The notes beneath the pieces are model-generated. The model searched no databases. It was not told where the DNA came from and was given only the letters and a program-made list of their open reading frames with translations. The translations under genes were made by a program, and so were the position numbers. DNA of 5,256 bases from an uncultured Eubacteriales bacterium (GTDB taxonomy: Bacteria > Bacillota > Clostridia > Lachnospirales > CAG-274): contig CABVAP010000152.1 in assembly GCA_902496345.1 (NCBI GenBank), forward strand, positions 1 to 5,256. The letters run 5' to 3'. Positions 1 to 4,516 of the stretch are shown here, one piece after another. Numbering within the stretch: the first letter of the stretch is position 1; each line of letters starts with the position of its first letter.

Positions 1-137
1 GGACACCCCTGCACCCCCGACATTTGGCAGTTTGTAGGCGATTTAATTTTAATTACGATATATTTGTAATTTATTTTGGTAAAAATAAAGCTTTTGCAAG
101 AATTTTATTTTTGCTTACATAAGGCGACAGCAAGACA
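1..137. other. Intergenic left edge, no gene seen
   Basis: The first 30 bases are C-rich (ACACCCCT followed by GCACCCCC), in sharp contrast with the AT-rich sequence from 40 to 120. They may be the cut end of a GC-rich repeat or hairpin whose other half lies outside the window. Short open frames run in from the left edge but stop by about position 122 and have no recognisable protein character. I see no promoter, RNA gene or coding sequence here. Confidence 0.4.
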
Positions 138-213
138 GGAAACGTAGTTTCCGACAAAAGTTTTTGCCTAGCTTTTTTCAAAAAGCTAGTAGGGTGGTGG
201 GGCAAAGCCCCAC
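138..213. repeat. Cluster of small perfect hairpins (likely dispersed intergenic repeat)
   Basis: Three perfect inverted repeats stand in a row: GGAAAC-GTA-GTTTCC at 138-152; a 22-base palindrome at 168-189 with arms CTAGCTTTTT and AAAAAGCTAG around TC; and GTGGGGC-AAA-GCCCCAC at 197-213. A fourth weak palindrome, CAAAA-GT-TTTTG, lies at 155-166. The last hairpin ends four bases past the stop codon of the phosphatase gene, so it could protect or define the 3' end of that minus-strand transcript, but none of the hairpins is followed by a proper U-tract in that direction. The tight packing and the local GC rise suggest a multi-copy intergenic element. That is inference, since only one copy is visible here. 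Confidence 0.55.
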
Positions 214-217
214 GGTC

Positions 218-679
218 TTAATCGACAAACCCCAATTTATCTAAAAATCCCTCTAACCCTCTGACAACGTCATCATAAGTGACATCAAAGTTCTCGGTGT
301 ACCAAGGGTCAGCGATGTCCCTTTCATCACCAACAAATTCCAATAACCTGTGTATCTTGCCCTTCTCGTCATCACCAAAAACTTTTTTCATATTCGAAAT
401 ATTCGCATAGTCCATTCCAATAATGTAATCGTACTTGTCATAATCACTTTTAACAATCCTAGTAGCAACCTTGTTTTTGTCAAAAGGTATACCAACCTCA
501 TTTAATTTGTTTCTTGTCCCATAATGAATGTGATTGCCTATTTCTTCACTACTTGTCGCAGCCGATGCAATGTAAAATTTGTCAGCAACTCCCTTTTTCT
601 TAACCATATCTTTAAAAACAAATTCTGCCATAGTCGACCTGCAAATGTTGCCGTGGCAAACAAACAAAACTTTAATCAC
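218..679 (-). CDS. Low-molecular-weight protein-tyrosine phosphatase
   Basis: A cytosolic phosphatase of the LMW-PTP family that hydrolyses phosphotyrosine, or related phospho-residues, through a cysteinyl-phosphate intermediate. At 153 residues it has the normal family length. The N-terminal P-loop CHGNICRS (residues 8-15) gives nucleophile Cys8 and phosphate-binding Arg14, and DPWY at 124-127 supplies the general acid Asp124. In the Bacillus arginine phosphatase YwlE the fourth residue after the cysteine is Thr, which sets phospho-arginine specificity. Here it is Ile12, as in tyrosine-type members, so I infer a tyrosine phosphatase. Thr16 replaces the more usual Pro after CRS. The start is GTG (677-679), chosen because AAAGGAG (687-693) sits seven bases upstream and the next residues IKVLFVC form the expected first strand. 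It has its own promoter and lies downstream of the dapL terminator, so it is probably monocistronic. The physiological substrate is unknown. Confidence 0.93.
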   Translation of the reverse strand: MIKVLFVCHGNICRSTMAEFVFKDMVKKKGVADKFYIASAATSSEEIGNHIHYGTRNKLNEVGIPFDKNKVATRIVKSDYDKYDYIIGMDYANISNMKKVFGDDEKGKIHRLLEFVGDERDIADPWYTENFDVTYDDVVRGLEGFLDKLGFVD

Positions 680-730
680 AATAATTCTCCTTTATATTAA
701 AATTTATTTTTATATCATCAAATCACTACC

Positions 731-759
731 AATATATCATCTTGCATATCTACTGTCAA
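731..759 (-). promoter_or_regulatory. Sigma-A promoter of the phosphatase gene
   Basis: On the minus strand a perfect -35 TTGACA (754-759) is followed by a 17-base spacer and the -10 TATATT (731-736, 5 of 6). Transcription would start near 724, giving a leader of about 45 bases before the GTG start. The -35 box lies 20 bases beyond the dapL terminator U-tract, so this gene can be expressed independently of dapL. It is the strongest promoter match in the window. Confidence 0.8.
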
Positions 760-779
760 CATACTGCCAGCCTACCTAC

Positions 780-806
780 AAAAAAGGCTGTCGCACAGCG
801 ACAGCC
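780..806 (-). terminator. Rho-independent terminator of dapL
   Basis: A perfect 9-bp stem, GGCTGTCGC (786-794) and GCGACAGCC (798-806), closes a three-base loop. In the minus direction it is followed by six U residues (780-785). It lies 42 bases past the dapL stop codon. Only the minus strand has the U-tract, so it serves dapL and not a plus-strand transcript. Confidence 0.9.
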
Positions 807-848
807 AACAATTAAACAATTAAATAATTAAAAATTCAAACTCAGATA

Positions 849-2048
849 TCAATCAAATAAAGTTTCAAATCTTCTCATAGCTTCAACAGTATTTTCTTTG
901 TTGTTGAAAGCAGTAAGTCTAAAGTAGTTCTCACCATTTTTACCAAAACCAGCACCAGGAGTACCAACAACGTTGATTTTGTTAAGCATAACATCAAAGA
1001 AATCCCAAGAGTTCATACCGTTAGGGCATTCAAACCAGATATAAGGAGAGTTTACGCCACCGAAAAATCTAACATTATGTTTTTTCATAGTTTCAGCGAT
1101 AATTTTAGCATTTTCTTTGTAAGTATCAATCATAGCTTTAGCCTGTTTCATACCCTCAACAGAGAAAACAGTTTCAGCAGCTCTTTGAACAATATAAGGA
1201 ACACCATTAAATTTAGTAGTTTGTCTTCTGTTCCACATTCTGTTTAAAGACATTTCTTTGCCATCAGCAGATTTACCAACAAGAGTTTTAGGAACGATAG
1301 TGTAACCACATCTAGTACCAGTAAAGCCTGCTGTTTTAGAAAGAGAGCAGAACTCAATAGCACATTTTTTAGCACCTTCGATAGCAAAGATACTTCTAGG
1401 AAGACCCTCTTCAGAGATAAAGCATTCATAAGCAGAATCGAAAAGGATAACAGCGTCATTTTTAAGTGCATAGTCAACCCAAATTTTAAGTTGTTCTTTG
1501 TTGTAAACAGCACCAGTAGGGTTGTTAGGTGAACAAAGATAGATAACGTCAGCGTGAACGTTTTCATCTGGCATAGGCAAGAAATTATTTTCTGCATTAG
1601 CATCAAGATAGATAATTTTTCTGCCGTTCATAGTGTTTGTGTCAACATAAACAGGGTAAACAGGGTCAGGAACCATAACAACGTTGTCGATAGCGAAAAG
1701 GTCAGTTATGTTACCTGTGTCACTTTTAGCACCGTCACTAACAAAGATTTCGTCAGTATCGATTTCAACACCGTTTCTTTTGTAGTAGTCTTGAATTGCG
1801 TTTCTTAAAAAGTCATATCCCTGTTCAGGGCCATAACCTTTAAAAGTTTCAGCTTTACCCATTTCATCAACAGCTTTATGTAAGCTTTTGATAACTTCGT
1901 CAGCTAAAGGTAAAGTAACGTCACCGATACCAAGACGAATAACATTTTTGTCAGGGTTAGCTTTAGTAAAAGCGTTAACTCTTTTTGCAATTTCAGAAAA
2001 GAGGTAGCTTTCTTTAAGGTTAAGATAATTTTCATTAAATTTTGCCAT
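849..2048 (-). CDS. dapL: LL-diaminopimelate aminotransferase
   Basis: A pyridoxal-phosphate enzyme, fold type I, that converts tetrahydrodipicolinate plus L-glutamate to LL-2,6-diaminopimelate plus 2-oxoglutarate. This bypasses the acylated DapD/C/E steps on the way to lysine and, in Clostridia, the meso-diaminopimelate of peptidoglycan. The 399 residues match the family length of about 400. Visible landmarks are N-terminal GIGDVTLPL (40-48), the DapL-typical GYGPEQGY (71-78), the cofactor phosphate loop DGAKSD (105-110), SPNNPTG with Asn176, FDSAYE with Asp204 and Tyr207, the Schiff-base lysine Lys238 in SLSK followed by TAGFTGTRCGY, and carboxylate-binding Arg377 in FRLTAF. The start is fixed by AGGAGG (2056-2061) seven bases upstream of ATG. 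It lies 221 bases downstream of another aminotransferase on the same strand, but has its own promoter candidate and terminator. I see no lysine riboswitch in the short leader. Confidence 0.96.
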   Translation of the reverse strand: MAKFNENYLNLKESYLFSEIAKRVNAFTKANPDKNVIRLGIGDVTLPLADEVIKSLHKAVDEMGKAETFKGYGPEQGYDFLRNAIQDYYKRNGVEIDTDEIFVSDGAKSDTGNITDLFAIDNVVMVPDPVYPVYVDTNTMNGRKIIYLDANAENNFLPMPDENVHADVIYLCSPNNPTGAVYNKEQLKIWVDYALKNDAVILFDSAYECFISEEGLPRSIFAIEGAKKCAIEFCSLSKTAGFTGTRCGYTIVPKTLVGKSADGKEMSLNRMWNRRQTTKFNGVPYIVQRAAETVFSVEGMKQAKAMIDTYKENAKIIAETMKKHNVRFFGGVNSPYIWFECPNGMNSWDFFDVMLNKINVVGTPGAGFGKNGENYFRLTAFNNKENTVEAMRRFETLFD

Positions 2049-2090
2049 TGTTTTTCCTCCTAAAAAAATTCAAATATTCTAAGTATTCAC

Positions 2091-2126
2091 AATAAAAATC
2101 CCAATTATATAAAAAGGGTTTTTATT
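2091..2126 (-). promoter_or_regulatory. Leader hairpin at the 5' end of dapL mRNA
   Basis: Arms AATAAAAA-CCC and GGG-TTTTTATT pair over 11 bp with one bulged T (2099) and a 13-base AT-only loop. If transcription starts near 2121 as the promoter suggests, the hairpin would be at the extreme 5' end of the dapL mRNA, about 30 bases before the ribosome binding site. In either direction the outer arm is U-rich, so it also resembles a weak bidirectional terminator or attenuator. It could end read-through from the upstream aminotransferase, stabilise the mRNA, or act as a DNA operator. The sequence alone does not decide between these. Confidence 0.45.
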
Positions 2127-2127
2127 A

Positions 2128-2156
2128 ATTTTATCAGAAAAATAAAATAAAGTAAA
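2128..2156 (-). promoter_or_regulatory. Candidate extended -10 promoter of dapL
   Basis: On the minus strand a -35-like TTTACT (2151-2156, 4 of 6) stands 17 bases from TAAAAT (2128-2133, 5 of 6). The -10 is preceded by TGA, which makes an extended -10 (TGnTAAAAT). The start would fall near 2121, about 73 bases before the ATG. The -10 lies inside the 14-base motif also found upstream of the neighbouring aminotransferase. The region is very AT-rich, so chance matches are easy. Confidence 0.5.
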
Positions 2157-2165
2157 ATATTTTTA

Positions 2166-2219
2166 ATATTTTCTGATATTTTCTGATATTCCCATAATAA
2201 AGGGAACAGACAAAGTCTG
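2166..2219. repeat. Tandem decamer and two abutting small hairpins
   Basis: The unit ATATTTTCTG occurs twice in tandem (2166-2185), followed by a partial ATATT. Directly next to it stand two abutting inverted repeats: TTCCC-(8)-GGGAA at 2189-2206 and CAGAC-AAA-GTCTG at 2207-2219. They lie 51 to 104 bases past the stop of the second aminotransferase gene. In the minus direction no U-tract follows them, so they do not form a standard terminator. They may still be 3'-end structures of that transcript. The decamers lie 10-30 bases upstream of the dapL -35 box, where a regulator could bind. Confidence 0.35.
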
Positions 2220-2269
2220 AAGACGATTTATATAAAATAAGAAATCTATTCATAAATTTTCAAATATCA

Positions 2270-3544
2270 CTATTTAGCGTTTTCGATATATTTTTGAACT
2301 GTAACAAGTTTAACACAAGAAGCAATAACTTCCATAGCGACTTTAAGCTCTTCCATATAAGGATAAGAAGGAGCAAGACGTATACAGTTGTCATCAGGGT
2401 TGTTACTGTAAGGATACATAGCTCCGGCATTAGTAACAACAACACCAGCCTCTTTAGCAAGTCTAACTATTTCTTTAGCACAGCCGTTTTCTGTGTACAA
2501 AGTGATAAAGTAGCCACCTTCTGGTTTAGACCAGCTACAAATTTTAGATTCAGCAAAGTTTTCTTCAAGTATTTCAAAAACCATATCAAATTTAGGCTTT
2601 AAGATAGCAGCGTGTTTTCTCATATGATTTTTAACATTTTCAGCATTCTTGAAAAATCTAACGAAAGCAAGCTGATTTAATTTATTGTAACCAATAGTCT
2701 GAATTGACATTCTTCTTTTAATTTCCTCAACGTTGTCAGCACTTGCAGCAATCATAGCGATACCAGAGCCAGGGAAAGCAACTTTAGAAGTTGAGAAGTA
2801 CATATATATTCTATTTTCTGTGTTATATTTTTTAGCAAATTCAAAAATATTAGCAATTTTATTTTCTTTGTATATGTGGTGAATTGCGTAAGCGTTGTCA
2901 TAGAAGATTCTAAAATCTTTAGCAGCAGTTTCCATTTTAGCAAGTCTTTCGATAACTTCTTCGCTATAGATGTTACCACCTGGATTTGCGTATAAAGGAA
3001 CACACATAATACCTTTGATAGTTGGGTCATCTTTGACAAGTTTTTCGACCATATCCATATCAGGACCATCATCGTTCATAGGTATGTTAATCATTTCAGC
3101 CCCAAACTCTTGACATATAGAAAAATGTCTGTCATATCCAGGAACAGGACATAAAATTTTAACTTTAGGAAGTTTAAACCAAGGCTTTTCGCCAAGAGTT
3201 CCGAATAGATATAATCTAGCGAATGTATCATAAATAAGATTTAAAGCAGAGTTTCCACCGATAATAATATTTTCTGTAGGTACATCAAGGAGGTCAGAAA
3301 AGATTATTTTAGCCTCAGTAAGTCCGTCAAGAACACCATAGTTACGGACATCAAGATTATTAAGTGCGTGATAATCTTTAACACCGTCTAAAAGACCGTT
3401 AGAAAGGTCAAGCTGTTTAGCACCAGGCTTACCCCTTGACATATTAAGCTGAAGACCCATATCTTTGTAATTGTTATATTCTTTTAAAAATTCTTGTTGC
3501 ATAGCAATAAGTTCATCTTTTGACATAGCCTTTAATTCAGACAT
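2270..3544 (-). CDS. Aspartate aminotransferase-type PLP enzyme ('MocR-like' aminotransferase family)
   Basis: A fold-type-I aminotransferase of the family often labelled 'MocR-like' or 'aminotransferase class I/II' (PF12897 type), whose studied members in actinobacteria, such as Rv3722c, are aspartate aminotransferases. The expected reaction is oxaloacetate plus glutamate to aspartate plus 2-oxoglutarate, in the cytosol. From the start used here it has 424 residues: MSRGKPG near 35-41, GGNSAL (96-101) in the cofactor-binding region, PVPGYDRH (133-140), NPGG with Asn187, FYDNAYAIHH with Asp216 and Tyr219, Schiff-base Lys254 in STSK, and Arg389 in CIRLAPS. There is no N-terminal GntR DNA-binding domain, so it is an enzyme, not a MocR regulator. 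A longer reading from 3568 adds eight residues, but AAAAGGAG (3553-3560) lies inside that extension, eight bases before the ATG at 3544, which I therefore prefer. It is transcribed toward dapL after a long leader. Confidence 0.88.
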   Translation of the reverse strand: MSELKAMSKDELIAMQQEFLKEYNNYKDMGLQLNMSRGKPGAKQLDLSNGLLDGVKDYHALNNLDVRNYGVLDGLTEAKIIFSDLLDVPTENIIIGGNSALNLIYDTFARLYLFGTLGEKPWFKLPKVKILCPVPGYDRHFSICQEFGAEMINIPMNDDGPDMDMVEKLVKDDPTIKGIMCVPLYANPGGNIYSEEVIERLAKMETAAKDFRIFYDNAYAIHHIYKENKIANIFEFAKKYNTENRIYMYFSTSKVAFPGSGIAMIAASADNVEEIKRRMSIQTIGYNKLNQLAFVRFFKNAENVKNHMRKHAAILKPKFDMVFEILEENFAESKICSWSKPEGGYFITLYTENGCAKEIVRLAKEAGVVVTNAGAMYPYSNNPDDNCIRLAPSYPYMEELKVAMEVIASCVKLVTVQKYIENAK

Positions 3545-3576
3545 AGTAAAATCTCCTTTTATCATCATAAAATATT

Positions 3577-3647
3577 GAACTCGGTTAATAGAAATAAAAA
3601 CAAAAGAGTTCTACAAGATAGATTCAAAAATTATTGAAGGTATCTTG
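3577..3647 (-). promoter_or_regulatory. Structured 5' leader of the aspartate aminotransferase gene
   Basis: Two stem-loops stand side by side, two bases apart, in the untranslated leader. The first in RNA order (3614-3647) has CAAGATA/TATCTTG (7 bp), a 2x2 internal loop, TTCAA/TTGAA (5 bp) and a six-base loop. The second (3577-3611) has GAACTC/GAGTTC (6 bp) around 23 bases and ends about 17 bases before the ribosome binding site. The leader is about 180 bases long, much more than its neighbours have. I see none of the conserved T-box, lysine, SAM or glycine riboswitch sequences and no terminator in the leader. It may be a cis-regulatory RNA, or just AT-rich sequence that folds. Confidence 0.35.
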
Positions 3648-3732
3648 CATAATCAAAATATGAATTTTTTTTGTGTTATTTTTTCAAAAATTAAAAATCA
3701 AGAATAATGCGTTTTTAATTTTATCAGATTAT

Positions 3733-3761
3733 ATTGTACCACATAATTCACAGAATGTCTT
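3733..3761 (-). promoter_or_regulatory. Extended -10 promoter of the aspartate aminotransferase gene
   Basis: On the minus strand AAGACA (3756-3761, 4 of 6 to TTGACA) is separated by 17 bases from TACAAT (3733-3738, 5 of 6). TGG directly in front of it makes an extended -10. Transcription would begin near 3726, about 180 bases before the ATG. A second extended -10 (TGATAAAAT, 3718-3726) follows immediately and is part of the motif shared with dapL, but it lacks a good -35. Confidence 0.6.
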
Positions 3762-3839
3762 GTAAAAATTCAAAAAAAATTACAGAAAAAAATTGTTTAT
3801 TTATGGTATATTTTTGTTTATATTTTTCAAAGAAAAAAT

Positions 3840-3872
3840 AAAAAAATGCAAGAAATACGATTTTTACTTGCA
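3840..3872 (-). terminator. Terminator-like hairpin on the minus strand with no gene in front
   Basis: TGCAAG-AAA (3847-3855) pairs with TTT-A-CTTGCA (3863-3872) over 9 bp with one bulged A and a seven-base loop. In the minus direction the stem is followed by seven U residues (3840-3846), the form of a rho-independent terminator. No minus-strand gene lies upstream of it: the next sequence in that direction is the spoVS leader. It may block antisense transcription from spoVS into the divergent promoter, or end an unrecognised small RNA. On the plus strand it would be only an inverted repeat about 100 bases before spoVS. Confidence 0.5.
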
Positions 3873-3971
3873 AAAATAAGATTTAGCAAAAGAAACTAAA
3901 ATTGTGTATATAAAAAATTAAATAGTAAAAAATAAAGTTGTAAGTTCAACATCAATAAGGAGGATAAAGAA
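3873..3971 (+). promoter_or_regulatory. spoVS upstream region and ribosome binding site
   Basis: AAGGAGG at 3957-3963, eight bases before the ATG, is an excellent ribosome binding site. The rest is almost pure A and T. The spoVS gene of Bacillus subtilis is read by sigma-H, but I cannot find a convincing sigma-H pair (AGGA-type -35 with GAAT -10). The sigma-A-like pieces, such as TTAGCA at 3883-3888 and TATATA at 3907-3912, are weak. The promoter is therefore not located. The whole divergent gap of 427 bases (3545-3971) contains no ORF with coding character. Confidence 0.5.
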
Positions 3972-4232
3972 ATGGAAATATTAAAGGTTTCATCTAATTC
4001 ACAGCCAAAATCAGTTGCAGGGGCAATAGCAGCGATAGTAAGAAATGATAAAAGCGTAGAGATACAGACGATAGGTGCTGGTGCAGTAAATCAGGCAGTA
4101 AAAAGCATTGCGATTTCAAGGGGTTACGTAGCACCAAATGGAATTGAATTAATTGCGATACCGGCATTTTCACAATTAGATGTTGACGGTGATGTGAAAA
4201 CATCGATTAAGTTTGTTGTTGAAAAAAGATAA
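3972..4232 (+). CDS. spoVS: Stage V sporulation protein S
   Basis: A small Alba-fold protein, conserved in spore formers and found in some non-sporulating bacteria. In Bacillus subtilis its loss blocks sporulation at stage V (coat assembly and heat resistance) and affects septation. Its biochemical activity is not established, though the Alba fold suggests nucleic-acid binding. The 86 residues equal the Bacillus protein in length with no gaps needed: MEILKVS at the start, SVAGAIA (14-20), EIQTIGAGAVNQAVK (30-44), the SRGYVAPNGIEL segment (49-60) and IPAFSQ (63-68), ending in KFVVEKR. There is no signal peptide or membrane segment. The start is fixed by its ribosome binding site. It stands alone between a divergent aminotransferase gene and its own terminator, so it is probably monocistronic. 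Confidence 0.96.
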   Translation: MEILKVSSNSQPKSVAGAIAAIVRNDKSVEIQTIGAGAVNQAVKSIAISRGYVAPNGIELIAIPAFSQLDVDGDVKTSIKFVVEKR

Positions 4233-4322
4233 AAACTATATTTATTTTATCTGTAAAAATACTTATTTGTAGTATATTAAACCATAAACAAAAATGTAAC
4301 CAATCAACCCATAATTCAAAAG

Positions 4323-4364
4323 ATAACGTCTTTAATTTGTAAAGTAAAAAGGCGTTATTTTTTT
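4323..4364 (+). terminator. Rho-independent terminator of spoVS
   Basis: ATAACGTCTTT (4323-4333) pairs with AAAGGCGTTAT (4348-4358) over 11 bp with a single G-U pair and a 14-base AT-rich loop. It is followed by a seven-base T run (4358-4364) and further T-rich sequence. It lies 90 bases after the spoVS stop codon and separates spoVS from the Nudix gene. The 90 bases between have only a weak 5-bp inverted repeat (4259-4275). Confidence 0.85.
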
Positions 4365-4421
4365 ATTTATTTTCTTTTGTTTGCTACAATATACCGTCAA
4401 ATAAAACAAAAATTAAAAAGT

Positions 4422-4453
4422 CTATTTTCTTTAACAGAAAAATAGTTTATAAT
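4422..4453 (+). promoter_or_regulatory. Nudix gene promoter with overlapping inverted repeat
   Basis: A perfect -10 TATAAT (4448-4453) lies 64 bases before the Nudix ATG. The best -35 at a 17-base spacing is a poor TTTTCT (4425-4430, 3 of 6). That box lies inside an inverted repeat, CTATTTTCT (4422-4430) and AGAAAAATAG (4436-4445), which pairs fully apart from one extra A. A weak -35 covered by a dyad is the usual arrangement for an operator or activator site, so this gene may be regulated rather than constitutive. No regulator is encoded in the window. Confidence 0.5.
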
Positions 4454-4458
4454 ATCCA

Positions 4459-4490
4459 TTAGGTCAATTAAGTAATATAACATTGCCTAA
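4459..4490 (+). promoter_or_regulatory. Leader hairpin before the Nudix gene
   Basis: TTAGG-CAAT (4459-4468, with a bulged T at 4464) pairs with ATTGCCTAA (4482-4490) over 9 bp around a 13-base loop. It lies almost at the predicted 5' end of the mRNA and ends 10 bases before the ribosome binding site AAGGAGG (4501-4507). No U-tract follows, so it is not a terminator. It could influence mRNA stability or translation, or be a protein-binding dyad in DNA. Confidence 0.4.
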
Positions 4491-4516
4491 AATTTTCCGA
4501 AAGGAGGTATAAAAAA

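Noticed and set aside
1..122. Open frames entering from the left edge, possibly the tail of an upstream gene
   Set aside because: Translations are short and without protein-like composition or a recognised C-terminus.
124..805. GCGACAGC octamer present at 124-131 and in the dapL terminator (798-805)
   Set aside because: Too short to indicate relationship, and the contexts differ.
579..815. Plus-strand ORF of 78 residues over the phosphatase start and the dapL terminator
   Set aside because: It overlaps a clear gene on the other strand, runs through a terminator hairpin, has no ribosome binding site and no family resemblance.
1244..1808. Frames overlapping dapL on both strands (1244-1606 minus, 1554-1808 plus)
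   Set aside because: They lie wholly inside the strongly conserved dapL frame. Their composition, rich in Leu or Val/Asn, is what an out-of-frame reading gives.
2104..2109. Perfect TATAAT on the minus strand as the dapL -10
   Set aside because: No -35-like hexamer stands 16-18 bases upstream and there is no TGn extension. The TGATAAAAT at 2128-2136 with TTTACT at 17 bases is better.
2049..2269. Possible lysine riboswitch or T-box controlling dapL
   Set aside because: The predicted leader is only about 73 bases and has neither the conserved lysine-riboswitch core nor a T-box sequence.
2260..3072. Frames inside the aspartate aminotransferase gene (2260-2460 and 2752-3072 minus, 2294-2602 plus)
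   Set aside because: These are shadows of the real frame, without ribosome binding sites or recognisable domains.
3780..3920. Sigma-H or Spo0A sites before spoVS
   Set aside because: Expected from Bacillus, but no AGGA/GAAT pair at proper spacing and no TGTCGAA-like box could be found. The AT-rich partial matches are not convincing.
3994..4203. Minus-strand frame antisense to spoVS
   Set aside because: It is fully covered by spoVS, which matches its family end to end. The orphan terminator at 3840-3872 invites an antisense reading, but the peptide itself looks random.
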